Assembly (NCBI GenBank): GCA_027069385.1
Contig: JALXER010000361.1
Coordinates: forward strand, 1 to 10,853
Length of the DNA stretch: 10,853 bases
Direction: 5' to 3'
Source: Paracoccaceae bacterium
GTDB lineage: Bacteria; Pseudomonadota; Alphaproteobacteria; Rhodobacterales; Rhodobacteraceae
The position numbers and the translations under genes were made by a program. Below are positions 1-6,531 of the stretch, piece after piece. The notes beneath the pieces were generated by a model. It worked only from the letters and a program-made list of their open reading frames with translations, searched no databases and was not told the origin of the DNA. Numbering within the stretch: position 1 is the stretch's first letter; the number at the start of each line of letters is the position of its first letter.

Positions 1-844
1 CCCCCAGCCCCCCCGATTGCACCACGTTGAAACTGACATCATGCACCGTGATTTCGGGGTCGGTTTGGGGCCGCACGGTGTTTTCACCACTAACGGATTC
101 CGCCAGTTCGAAATCGCCCTGCCCATAGGTGCGCAGGGTAATCACCGTGTTGACCGGCAGGTCCAGCGTTTCGCCATTGGGGATTTCCGACAGATAAAGT
201 GCGGGCTTGCCGGTATAGCCCGGCGGGGTTGCCCATGCCTCTATGGCGACGCTGGGGCCGACCGGTTCCTGCGCGCCGGTTACCGCATCGACGATATGGG
301 TCAGTTGCGGTTCGGGGGCAAAGGCAATGGCAACGATCCCCGCAATCACCGCCATCAGGCGCAGACCGGCACGATCCCGCCTAGGCAGGTCCGGTTCGGG
401 TGCAACCGCGCGCGCCGCCCTGGAGCGCTCGGCCATTTCGGTTTGATGCGCGTGCCAGATTTCGCGGGTCAGCGGGTCTTGCCTGCCCAGCGCGGATTCG
501 TCCTGCAGGGCGGCAATCGGGCGTTCAGGCAGGGTAGCATCCATACGTGCCAGCGCCGCCTTGCGGGTCGGGTACCGAAAGGCGCGCACCCCGCGAAAAA
601 GCAGATACAGAGCCCATAGCCCCAGCGCGCCCAGCCCGATTTGCCCAACTGGAAATGCAAACAAATTCAACCCGTTAAAGGCAATGAACGCATAGGTAAA
701 CGCCAGCAAGGTGAACAGGGGCCAAAAGCTTTGCAAGGCCGATTCAAGCCCCAGCGACACCCGGGTCAACGTAATGCGTCCGGCCAGATGCTCGACCGGA
801 TCACGACGCTTTACCAGCCCGTATTTTTGACCATATCGGTTCAT
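1..844 (-). CDS. DUF4175 / TIGR02302 family membrane protein, N-terminal 281 residues (cut by window edge)
   Basis: The gene is open from the ATG at 844 to the left edge, giving 281 residues with no stop. The product starts MNRYGQKYGLVKRRD. It has two hydrophobic stretches near residues 40-62 and 66-84, an arginine-rich cytoplasmic stretch, another hydrophobic stretch around 160-176, and then a soluble, probably periplasmic region with the motif EAWATPPGYTGKPALYL. This layout, and the position directly after lysA, matches the alphaproteobacterial TIGR02302/DUF4175 family, whose members are usually about 800-900 residues, so roughly two thirds of the gene lies outside. The function of the family is unknown to me; an envelope role is a guess. 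The start follows the lysA TAA by one base and has no good ribosome binding site, so translation is probably coupled to lysA. The left edge falls in a run of Gs on the coding strand, but I see no frameshift. Confidence 0.82.
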   Translation of the reverse strand, partial: MNRYGQKYGLVKRRDPVEHLAGRITLTRVSLGLESALQSFWPLFTLLAFTYAFIAFNGLNLFAFPVGQIGLGALGLWALYLLFRGVRAFRYPTRKAALARMDATLPERPIAALQDESALGRQDPLTREIWHAHQTEMAERSRAARAVAPEPDLPRRDRAGLRLMAVIAGIVAIAFAPEPQLTHIVDAVTGAQEPVGPSVAIEAWATPPGYTGKPALYLSEIPNGETLDLPVNTVITLRTYGQGDFELAESVSGENTVRPQTDPEITVHDVSFNVVQSGGLG

Positions 845-845
845 G

Positions 846-2126
846 TTAGCCGTCTTGTCCGTTGCTCCATGGGGGCAGTGTATCGCGTGAAATCATTTCT
901 TCATAGGTCGGACGTGCCCGAACCACGGCAAATTGATCGCCTTTCACCATGACTTCGGGGATTAACGGGCGGCAATTGTACTCCGACGCCATGACCGCGC
1001 CATATGCTCCGGCCGACCTGAACGCCACCAGATCGCCCGCGCCAAGCGGCGGCATCAGGCGTTGTTTGGCAAAGGTATCGCCGCTTTCGCATACCGGCCC
1101 GACAATATCGACCGGCCGCGGTTCCACGCCCGGCACCGGTTCTGCTACCGGTACGATATCATGGTGGGCCTCGTACATGGCCGGGCGGATCAGATCGTTC
1201 ATCGCCGCATCCAGAATAAGGAAATCCCGCTCGGCACCGTGTTTCAGATAGATGGTAGAGGCAACCAGCAAACCCGCATTGCCGGCAATCAACCGGCCCG
1301 GCTCGATTTCGATTTCACAGCCCAGATGCCCGACGGTCTCGCGGATAACCGCGCCGTATTCGGTTGGCAGTGGCGGCGCCTGATTCGAGCGCGCATAAGG
1401 GATGCCCAGCCCGCCGCCAAGGTCGAGCCGTTTGATGGCATGGCCATCAGCGCGCAAGGCTTCGGTCAGGTCGGCGACCTTGGCAAAGGCCTGACGGTAG
1501 GGTTCCAGATCGGTCAACTGGCTGCCGATATGCACGTCGATCCCGACGACCTCCAGACCGGGCAAACCGGCCGCGACCCCATAAGCCATGCGCGCCTTGG
1601 CCATGGGAATACCGAATTTGTTATCCGACAGGCCGGTGGCGATCTTGGGGTGGGTGCGCGCATCGACATCGGGGTTGATGCGCAGGGTGATCGGGGCAAC
1701 GGTGCCCAAATCGAGCGCCACGGCATTCAGCGCCAGCAACTCGGGTTCGCTCTCGACGTTGAACTGGCGAATGCCGCCGGACAAGGCAAGGCGCATCTCG
1801 GCCACAGTCTTGCCAACACCGGAAAACACGATGCGGTTGCCCGGCACGCCAGCGGCACGCGCCTTGGCGTATTCCCCGCCCGACACCACATCGATCCCCG
1901 CGCCCAGATCGGCCATCAAGCGCAACACGGCAAGGTTTCCATTGGCCTTCATCGCATAGCAAATCAGGTGATCCAACCCGTGCAGCGCCTCGGAAAACAC
2001 CTGAAAATGACGCTCCAGCGTGGCCGAGGAATAGACGTAAAACGGCGTGCCAACCTGCGCAGCAATGTCACGCAACGAAACGTCCTCGGCGTGCAGAACG
2101 CCGTCGCGGTAAAGAAAATGGTCCAT
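846..2126 (-). CDS. lysA: Diaminopimelate decarboxylase (lysine biosynthesis)
   Basis: This 426-residue protein removes CO2 from meso-diaminopimelate to give L-lysine, the last step of the DAP pathway, using pyridoxal phosphate in the cytoplasm. It is a fold-type III (alanine racemase-like) decarboxylase. Visible motifs are YAMKAN with the PLP-binding Lys60, HIGSQ at 199-203, the phosphate-binding GGGLG at 237-241, EPGR at 275-278, and CESGD at 346-350, whose Cys346 is the active-site cysteine given by the partner subunit of the dimer. Tyr375 in AGAYG completes the PLP site. Length is normal for the family. The ATG at 2126 lies one base after the TGA of the DUF2834 gene, and the stop lies one base before the DUF4175 gene, so the three are very likely one transcript. 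No separate ribosome binding site is evident, which suggests translational coupling. Confidence 0.97.
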   Translation of the reverse strand: MDHFLYRDGVLHAEDVSLRDIAAQVGTPFYVYSSATLERHFQVFSEALHGLDHLICYAMKANGNLAVLRLMADLGAGIDVVSGGEYAKARAAGVPGNRIVFSGVGKTVAEMRLALSGGIRQFNVESEPELLALNAVALDLGTVAPITLRINPDVDARTHPKIATGLSDNKFGIPMAKARMAYGVAAGLPGLEVVGIDVHIGSQLTDLEPYRQAFAKVADLTEALRADGHAIKRLDLGGGLGIPYARSNQAPPLPTEYGAVIRETVGHLGCEIEIEPGRLIAGNAGLLVASTIYLKHGAERDFLILDAAMNDLIRPAMYEAHHDIVPVAEPVPGVEPRPVDIVGPVCESGDTFAKQRLMPPLGAGDLVAFRSAGAYGAVMASEYNCRPLIPEVMVKGDQFAVVRARPTYEEMISRDTLPPWSNGQDG

Positions 2127-2127
2127 A

Positions 2128-2445
2128 TCAGTCCAGCGGTTTAGAGCGAAGGAAAAGGTAAAGCGGCAAGCCGCAGGACAACCCGATCAGAAACGTGGCC
2201 GGAATGGCCAAAAGCGGCAGATAGCGCCGGCGGGCAATGCTCTCGGTTATGGCAAAAACATATAGCGCGGCGGCCGAAATCAGCAAATCCGAGGTCAACG
2301 CCTTGGACGCCCCGTTGGCCGTCCAGGCGCTCAGCATATTGGCAATGGAAAAACTGTCTTCTCCGTACCAGCTGAACAGGAAATACAACGGCACAAAGGT
2401 GCCGATAATGGTCAGGATTAAATAGATGAGCCGTAAAACCGTCAT
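2128..2445 (-). CDS. DUF2834 family small membrane protein
   Basis: The gene encodes 105 residues starting MTVLRLIYLILTI. Three hydrophobic segments are seen at about 4-25, 52-72 and 76-99, and the protein ends in the sequence SCGLPLYLFLRSKPLD. The pattern (aromatic-rich first helix, SWYGEDSFS-type loop, IPATFLIGLSCGLPLYLFLR end) is that of DUF2834, a family of small inner-membrane proteins without an assigned function. The ATG at 2445 was chosen over an in-frame TTG at 2472 because AAGGG stands eight bases before the ATG. The gene is first in a tight cluster with lysA and the DUF4175 gene, each separated by one base. That arrangement argues for co-expression, but a role in lysine metabolism does not follow from it. 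Family assignment is from memory of the signature, not from a search. Confidence 0.78.
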   Translation of the reverse strand: MTVLRLIYLILTIIGTFVPLYFLFSWYGEDSFSIANMLSAWTANGASKALTSDLLISAAALYVFAITESIARRRYLPLLAIPATFLIGLSCGLPLYLFLRSKPLD

Positions 2446-2505
2446 AAGCCGCGCCCTTGTTTTTGGGAACAACCCCTAGCGCGCGCAAACACAACTGACA
2501 AGAAA

Positions 2506-2511
2506 ATTATA
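2506..2511 (-). promoter_or_regulatory. Candidate -10 box (TATAAT) for the DUF2834-lysA-DUF4175 operon
   Basis: A perfect TATAAT reads on the minus strand about 60 bases before the DUF2834 start, in the only AT-rich patch of the gap. The sequence 17 bases further upstream (GCCCGG) is a poor -35, so the promoter call rests on the -10 alone. Confidence 0.35.
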
Positions 2512-2519
2512 ACGCCGCA

Positions 2520-2546
2520 CCCGCAGTCCGGGCGCTCCCGCAGTCC
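2520..2546. repeat. Short direct repeat, CCCGCAGTCC twice
   Basis: The 10-base unit CCCGCAGTCC occurs at 2520-2529 and 2537-2546, a 17-base period. It lies just upstream of the candidate -10 box on the minus strand, over the region where a -35 would be. It could be a regulator half-site pair or simple GC-rich coincidence. Confidence 0.4.
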
Positions 2547-2553
2547 AGCCTTG

Positions 2554-2777
2554 TGTTTGGCAAGCCAAACAAAAGGCTTCCCTTTGGGCCGGGCCGACCT
2601 TCGGTCGGCCCCGGGGGCCAGCCCCCGTACCCCCGTCACATGCGTGAGGCAATAACACCTTCCATTTTTCAAAATATCCTCAGGGGGGAATTGCCGGAAC
2701 GGCAAGGGGGGCGTGAACGCCCCCGCATGGGGCCTGCCCCATGCCCGGTTGAGGAGGGGGGCCGCTTGCGGCTCCCC
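2554..2777. repeat. Hairpin-rich intergenic block (six to seven stem-loops)
   Basis: The 350-base gap between the LptM-like gene and the DUF2834 gene (2446-2795) has no credible gene. It holds consecutive perfect or near-perfect inverted repeats. The arms are TGTTTGGC (2554-2561) / 2564-2571; GGGCCGACC (2591-2599) / 2603-2611 with a TTC loop; CGGGGGC (2612-2618) / 2621-2627; TTGCCG (2691-2696) / 2700-2705; GGGGGCG (2707-2713) / 2718-2724 with a TGAA loop; GCATGGGGC (2725-2733) / 2736-2744; and GGGGGGCCGC (2756-2765) / 2768-2777 with one G-T pair. Between them the minus strand reads CCTGAGGATATTTTG, which resembles an intergenic cassette I recall from many Rhodobacteraceae genomes. None is followed by a clear T-run, so none is a textbook terminator. 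Likely roles are mRNA end protection or a dispersed repeat. Confidence 0.75.
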
Positions 2778-2795
2778 GAAGAAACCGGAGGCCGG

Positions 2796-2900
2796 TCAGC
2801 GGGTACCAACGGGCGGGGGCGGGATCAGCGGGTCGCCTTTCACGCCACACCCTGCCAGCATCAGGGTGACCAGTATCACGGTTGATATGCGCACCATCAT
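2796..2900 (-). CDS. lptM: LptM-like small lipoprotein, 34 residues
   Basis: This very short gene begins MMVRISTVILVTLMLAGCGVKGDP and ends in PPPPVGTR. Residues 5-17 form a lipoprotein signal sequence and LAGC at 15-18 is a clean lipobox with Cys18 as the lipidated residue. The following GVKGDP-L-PP pattern is typical of LptM (formerly YifL), an outer-membrane lipoprotein that in E. coli helps the LptDE lipopolysaccharide translocon mature. The mature peptide would be only 17 residues. The start ATG at 2900 overlaps the argH stop (ATGA), and GGAGAAAGG stands seven bases upstream, so translation is well supported; a second ATG follows at 2897. Small LptM-like genes lying near lysA are known in Proteobacteria, which fits here. 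The Asp after the lipid-Cys region is not at +2, so outer-membrane sorting is expected. The LPS role is inferred from the family. Confidence 0.85.
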   Translation of the reverse strand: MMVRISTVILVTLMLAGCGVKGDPLIPPPPVGTR

Positions 2901-4291
2901 GACAAAACCTTTCTCCATCGCGCGATTTGCGCGCGCACCTGTGCGGGGGCTGTCCCGCCATAGCTGACCCGGCTACCGACCGAATTGTCAACGCCCAGCA
3001 CATCAAACACCCCGGCCGAGATTTGCGGCTCGACGCTTTGCATATCGGCAAGGCTCAGTTCATGCAGATCACAGCCCGCATCCTCGGCCATTTTGACCAG
3101 CGCACCGGTCACATGGTGGGCATCACGAAACGGCATGTTCAGCGACCGCACCAGCCAGTCGGCCAGATCGGTCGCGGTGGAAAACCCCGTAGCCGCCGCT
3201 TGGCGCAGCGCACCCTTGTCAGGCGTCACATCGGCAATCATGCCGGTCATCGCCGCCAGCGCCAGCATCAGGCTGTCGGCCGCATCGAACACCTGTTCCT
3301 TATCTTCCTGCATATCCTTGGAATAGGCCAGCGGCAGGCCTTTCATAATCGTCAGCAGCGCCATCAGCGCCCCGTTGATCCGTCCGACCTTGGCGCGAAT
3401 CAGCTCGGCCGCGTCGGGGTTTTTCTTTTGCGGCATGATGCTGGACCCGGTGGAAAACCGGTCCGAGATCTGCACGAACCCGAATTGCACCGACGACCAG
3501 ATCACCAGCTCTTCGGCCAGCCGCGACAGATGAGTCGCGCAGAGTGACGCGGCCCCCAGAAATTCCAGCGCGAAATCCCGATCCGAAACGCCATCGAGCG
3601 AATTCGCACAAGGCCGGTCAAACCCGAGCGCCTGCGCGGTCATGTCCCGATCAATCGGATAGGCCGTGCCCGCCAGCGCCGCCGCCCCTAGCGGCGATTC
3701 GTTCATCCGCACCCGCGCATCGGCAAACCGCGAGCGATCCCGCGCGAACATCTCTACATAGGCCATCATGTGGTGGCCCCACGTCACCGGCTGCGCCACT
3801 TGCAAATGGGTAAACCCGGGCATCACCGTATCGGCCCCTGCTTCGGCCTGCCCGAGCAACGCGCTCATCAGGGCCTCCAGCCCCGTAACCGCCGCATCCA
3901 TCTGGTCACGCACCCACAGCTTGAAATCCGTCGCCACCTGATCGTTGCGCGACCGACCGGTATGCAACCGCCCTGCCGGTTCGCCGATCAGCTCTTTCAG
4001 GCGGCTTTCGACATTCATGTGAATGTCCTCCAGTGCGGTCGAGTATTCGAAGGTGCCGTCCTCGATCTCTGACAATACCGTGAGCAGCCCTTCCCGTATC
4101 GCCGTTGCATCGCTATCACTTATGATACCCCGGGCGGCCAGCATGGCAGCGTGGGCGCGCGACCCCTCTATGTCCTGCCGGGCCATGCGCTTGTCATAGC
4201 CGATCGACGCGTTGATCGCCTCCATGATCGCATCCGGCCCTGCGGCAAACCGCCCGCCCCACATTGCATTTGCTGTATTTTTGTCCGACAT
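2897..4291 (-). CDS. argH: Argininosuccinate lyase
   Basis: The 464-residue cytoplasmic enzyme splits argininosuccinate into arginine and fumarate, the last step of arginine synthesis. It belongs to the fumarase/aspartase superfamily and works as a tetramer with active sites built from three subunits. Visible hallmarks are the N-terminal MWGGRFAAGPD, GRLHTGRSRNDQV at 108-119 (substrate binding), THLQVAQP with His162, and the superfamily signature GSSIMPQKKNP at 282-292 carrying the catalytic serine loop. Length agrees with the usual 455-470. The ATG at 4291 was chosen because the family begins just before the WGGRF motif; the frame stays open further upstream but that extension runs into the divergent gene. 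Its stop overlaps the start of the lipoprotein gene by four bases. The divergent TlpA-like gene starts only 37 bases away, so the two promoters must overlap each other or the coding regions. Confidence 0.97.
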   Translation of the reverse strand: MSDKNTANAMWGGRFAAGPDAIMEAINASIGYDKRMARQDIEGSRAHAAMLAARGIISDSDATAIREGLLTVLSEIEDGTFEYSTALEDIHMNVESRLKELIGEPAGRLHTGRSRNDQVATDFKLWVRDQMDAAVTGLEALMSALLGQAEAGADTVMPGFTHLQVAQPVTWGHHMMAYVEMFARDRSRFADARVRMNESPLGAAALAGTAYPIDRDMTAQALGFDRPCANSLDGVSDRDFALEFLGAASLCATHLSRLAEELVIWSSVQFGFVQISDRFSTGSSIMPQKKNPDAAELIRAKVGRINGALMALLTIMKGLPLAYSKDMQEDKEQVFDAADSLMLALAAMTGMIADVTPDKGALRQAAATGFSTATDLADWLVRSLNMPFRDAHHVTGALVKMAEDAGCDLHELSLADMQSVEPQISAGVFDVLGVDNSVGSRVSYGGTAPAQVRAQIARWRKVLS

Positions 4292-4328
4292 ATCGTTTGA
4301 CCCGTTTTTGCGACTGAAAGAGAGCATC

Positions 4329-4928
4329 ATGAAACTGCCCCTTATAATCTTTGCTGGCGTATTGCTGGTTATAGGCGTGCTATACGCTACCCTTTTCACC
4401 GACGCAAATACCAGTAATGATGATTCGTCCGCAATGGCCGATTTTCCGGTGGAACGCATCGAAACCATGCGCAAAATGCAAATCCACCCCGCGCCGCTGC
4501 CGGTCAGGGATACCGAGTTTTTCGACCCCGCCGGAAACACCCACCTGCTGGCCGACAGCAACGGCAAGGTGCGGCTGGTCAATTTCTGGGCCACATGGTG
4601 CGCACCGTGTCGCGAGGAAATGCCGGCCCTCGATCGCTTGCAAACCAGGCTGGGGGGGGCGGATTTTGCGGTGATGACCATCGCCACCGGACGCAACGAA
4701 CTGGCCGGTATCGAACGGTTTTTTAACCAAACCGGCGTTGAAAACCTGCCGATTCTGCTGGATCCCGACAGCGCACTGGGCGAGCTTTATGGCGCCATCG
4801 GCCTGCCCCTGACGGTTGTTCTGGATGCACAGGGCCGCGAACTTGCGCGGGTTACCGGCGGCGCGGAATGGGACTCGGATAACGCCGTAGAAATTCTTAA
4901 CGAATTCATAGCGATGGGGAAACGGTAG
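4329..4928 (+). CDS. TlpA-like membrane-anchored thiol:disulfide oxidoreductase
   Basis: The 199-residue protein has an N-terminal hydrophobic segment at about residues 2-22 that probably anchors it in the inner membrane with the rest in the periplasm. From about residue 60 it is a thioredoxin fold of the TlpA/ResA type. The active site is WATWCAPC with Cys91 and Cys94, preceded by VRLVNF, and the cis-proline region is GLPLTVVLD around Pro160. Such proteins reduce disulfides in the periplasm, for example in cytochrome c maturation or copper-site assembly; the substrate here cannot be told. The ATG at 4329 is preceded by AAAGAGAG. An in-frame start at 4212 would overlap the argH start region and is less likely. 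The divergent position beside argH recurs, as I recall, in Rhodobacterales but carries no obvious metabolic link. Confidence 0.88.
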   Translation: MKLPLIIFAGVLLVIGVLYATLFTDANTSNDDSSAMADFPVERIETMRKMQIHPAPLPVRDTEFFDPAGNTHLLADSNGKVRLVNFWATWCAPCREEMPALDRLQTRLGGADFAVMTIATGRNELAGIERFFNQTGVENLPILLDPDSALGELYGAIGLPLTVVLDAQGRELARVTGGAEWDSDNAVEILNEFIAMGKR

Positions 4929-4961
4929 GTCTGGAAAACTTTAGCTAAATACCGGACAAGC

Positions 4962-4985
4962 TTTAGGAACATTTTTAGAACATTT
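4962..4985. repeat. Tandem near-repeat TTTAGGAACATTT / TTTAGAACATTT
   Basis: The first copy is at 4962-4974 and the second at 4974-4985, so they repeat with a period of 11-12 bases, close to one helical turn, and differ by one G. They lie in the AT-rich leader of the EAL gene directly upstream of the TTAA-N7-TTAA site. The spacing is what tandem activator half-sites look like; no regulator can be named. Confidence 0.5.
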
Positions 4986-4993
4986 GACGAATA

Positions 4994-5009
4994 TTAACGT
5001 TTCGTTAAG
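4994..5009 (+). promoter_or_regulatory. Candidate CtrA binding site (TTAA-N7-TTAA) upstream of the EAL gene
   Basis: TTAA at 4994-4997 and TTAA at 5005-5008 are separated by seven bases (CGTTTCG), followed by G. This fits the full alphaproteobacterial CtrA consensus TTAA-N7-TTAA with only the last C of the extended form changed. It lies 49 bases before the EAL start. A possible -35 (TTGACG, 4984-4989) sits just upstream, without a convincing -10, so whether binding would activate or repress is not clear. Confidence 0.6.
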
Positions 5010-5057
5010 ACTTTTACCGCAATCTGGCGTTGAACTAGTCGGATTGGAGTAGGCCTC

Positions 5058-5876
5058 ATGTCAGTAAGCTGGGAACGGATTGATCACCCCCAACCCGAGC
5101 AGAATCTTAAGGTAGAGGCAACCCGAAGCATGGTGGCAAGCGCCATTTCCGACGGGCGGGTCGGGTTGGCGTTTCAACCGGTTTTCCGCTCGGGTCAACG
5201 CCCGATGATCGCCTTTCACGAGGGGCTGATTCGCATTCGTGACCGCGACGGGCGGCTGATTTCGGCGGGCGATTTCATTCCGGCGGTCGAGGGCACCATG
5301 CTGGTACAGGTGTTGGACCGGATCGCGCTGGAAAAAACGCTGGATATGCTCAGGGCCGACCCGTATTTGCGGCTTTCGGTCAATATTTCGGCGGTGACGG
5401 TCGGGGACAAGGACTGGATGGAAATCCTGAAACGGGCCGAGGCCGAAACCCCGCATGTCTGCGAACGGCTGATTGTGGAAATCACCGAATCCGCCGCCAT
5501 GGGAAGCGTGGACAAGACCGCCGATTTTCTTGATTTCGGCCATAAGCTCGGGTGCTGTTTCGCCATCGACGATTTTGGTGCGGGGCATACTTCGTTCAGC
5601 CAGTTCAGGCGTTTCAGGTTCGATATTGTCAAGATTGACGGGCAGTTCATTTCGGGCCTGCCCGACAGCCGTGACAATCAGGTGCTGGTAGACGCGCTGG
5701 TGCGCATCGCCCGCCAGTTTGACATGTTTACCGTGGCCGAATTTATCGAAACCGCCGAAGAATCGGCGCTGGTGCAAAAGCTGGGCATTGACGGGTTGCA
5801 GGGGTTTTATCACGGGCGCTCGGCCGAAACGCCGATTTGTCTGAACACCGGTAACAAGCAAGGGGCACTTGCCTGA
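5058..5876 (+). CDS. Stand-alone EAL domain protein, predicted cyclic-di-GMP phosphodiesterase
   Basis: The 272-residue cytoplasmic protein is essentially one EAL domain (about 35-260) with a short N-terminal tail and no visible sensor, GGDEF or membrane segment. EAL enzymes open cyclic-di-GMP to linear pGpG using two metal ions. The signature motif is EGL rather than EAL (Glu55), a tolerated variant. The metal and catalytic residues expected of active enzymes are all visible: Asn109 in VNIS, Glu141 in EITES, Asp171-Asp172 in DDFGAG, Lys192 in KIDG, Glu228 and Glu231 in AEFIET, and Gln248 in QGFYHG. It is therefore predicted to be active. GGAG stands eight bases before the ATG at 5058. The 129-base leader holds a TTAA-N7-TTAA candidate CtrA site and a tandem repeat, suggesting cell-cycle or motility-linked control. 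Its neighbour downstream converges. Confidence 0.92.
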   Translation: MSVSWERIDHPQPEQNLKVEATRSMVASAISDGRVGLAFQPVFRSGQRPMIAFHEGLIRIRDRDGRLISAGDFIPAVEGTMLVQVLDRIALEKTLDMLRADPYLRLSVNISAVTVGDKDWMEILKRAEAETPHVCERLIVEITESAAMGSVDKTADFLDFGHKLGCCFAIDDFGAGHTSFSQFRRFRFDIVKIDGQFISGLPDSRDNQVLVDALVRIARQFDMFTVAEFIETAEESALVQKLGIDGLQGFYHGRSAETPICLNTGNKQGALA

Positions 5877-5980
5877 ACCCCTGCCCTATCGGGCCAAAAC
5901 GTTTCGAAATATGACCCGTTGGCAAAGGCCATTGCTTCACACGTTCTACTTTACGGGCAGGCGTGAACCTTGTTTCGACG

Positions 5981-6004
5981 AAAAGCCGACCCGCTTTAGG
6001 CGGG
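5981..6004 (-). terminator. Weak candidate terminator at the end of the LuxR-type gene
   Basis: On the minus strand CCCGC (6004-6000), a five-base loop and GCGGG (5994-5990) form a five-base-pair stem that spans the stop codon, followed by TCGGCTTTT. The stem is short and the T-run has four bases, so this is a tentative call. The remaining bases between this point and the EAL gene stop show no stronger hairpin. Confidence 0.28.
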
Positions 6005-6511
6005 GTTATCCACTGCGGCGGTCAGATCCTCGATCAGCACGCCGATAAGCTGGGTCCGCCCGTTGACCCCGGCCTTTTTGAATACCGCGTTGCTTTGGGC
6101 CTTGATGGTGCCGATGCTTTTGCCGCGCAGCTCGGCAATTTCGGCATTGCTGAACCCTTTGAGCGCGAAAATCGCGATGTCGGTTTCACTGGGCGACAGC
6201 CCCCATTCGTCAAACCGTTCGCGCATCAGCGCATCGAATTCGCCCGCGGCGGCATGCAGGCGCGCATCGGCCTCGCGGCGTTGGCGGACAAAATTCTTGA
6301 GCAATATCCCCCCGAGTATCGACCCCAGAACCAGACCGACAATGGTCAGCAACTGCATGATCTCGAAAAACCGCCAACTGACCGGCGCGCCCAGCACCCC
6401 GGTCAGGTCGGCAAGGAATAGCCCGATATAGAGCAGCGACAATCCGGCCTGCACCAGTATGATGCCGATCAGCATCAGGCGGTAGGCGCGGTATCCGGCT
6501 TCACGTTTCAT
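5996..6511 (-). CDS. Membrane-anchored LuxR-type helix-turn-helix regulator
   Basis: The 171-residue protein has two hydrophobic helices at about 12-34 and 50-74, a charged linker rich in Arg, Glu and Ala (75-102, possibly coiled), and a C-terminal LuxR/GerE DNA-binding domain at about 104-163. The last domain shows the pattern LSPSETDIAIFALKGFSNAEIAELRGKS and then TIKAQSNAVFKKAGVNGRTQL, with all the usual LuxR-family positions. There is no receiver or autoinducer domain, so the membrane part is the only candidate sensor. The DNA-binding domain should face the cytoplasm. The ATG at 6511 has AGGA seven bases before it. It follows the exported-protein gene by 20 bases in the same direction, so they probably form one operon. 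Targets cannot be read from the sequence; autoregulation of the pair is plausible. The family call is solid, the biological role is not known. Confidence 0.86.
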   Translation of the reverse strand: MKREAGYRAYRLMLIGIILVQAGLSLLYIGLFLADLTGVLGAPVSWRFFEIMQLLTIVGLVLGSILGGILLKNFVRQRREADARLHAAAGEFDALMRERFDEWGLSPSETDIAIFALKGFSNAEIAELRGKSIGTIKAQSNAVFKKAGVNGRTQLIGVLIEDLTAAVDNPA

Positions 6512-6531
6512 CGGGCTGTCCTGTTCATTTT

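Noticed and set aside
1062..2144. A 360-codon open frame on the plus strand opposite lysA
   Set aside because: The lysA frame has all catalytic motifs. The antisense product is low in hydrophobic structure and looks like a codon-bias shadow.
2553..2885. A 110-codon plus-strand frame across the hairpin block
   Set aside because: Its composition is Gly/Arg/Pro-rich, it runs through several inverted repeats and opposes the well-supported lipoprotein gene.
4292..4696. Upstream extension of argH by 135 codons
   Set aside because: The frame is open, but the extension overlaps the divergent tlpA-like gene and family members begin near the MSDK-WGGRF start at 4291.
5061..5861. A 266-codon open frame on the minus strand opposite the EAL gene
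   Set aside because: The EAL domain is complete on the plus strand with a good ribosome binding site; the other frame lacks one and shows no domain.
5058..5876. Inactive (degenerate) EAL protein because the motif reads EGL
   Set aside because: The Glu is kept and all other metal-binding and catalytic residues are present; EGL variants are tolerated in this family.
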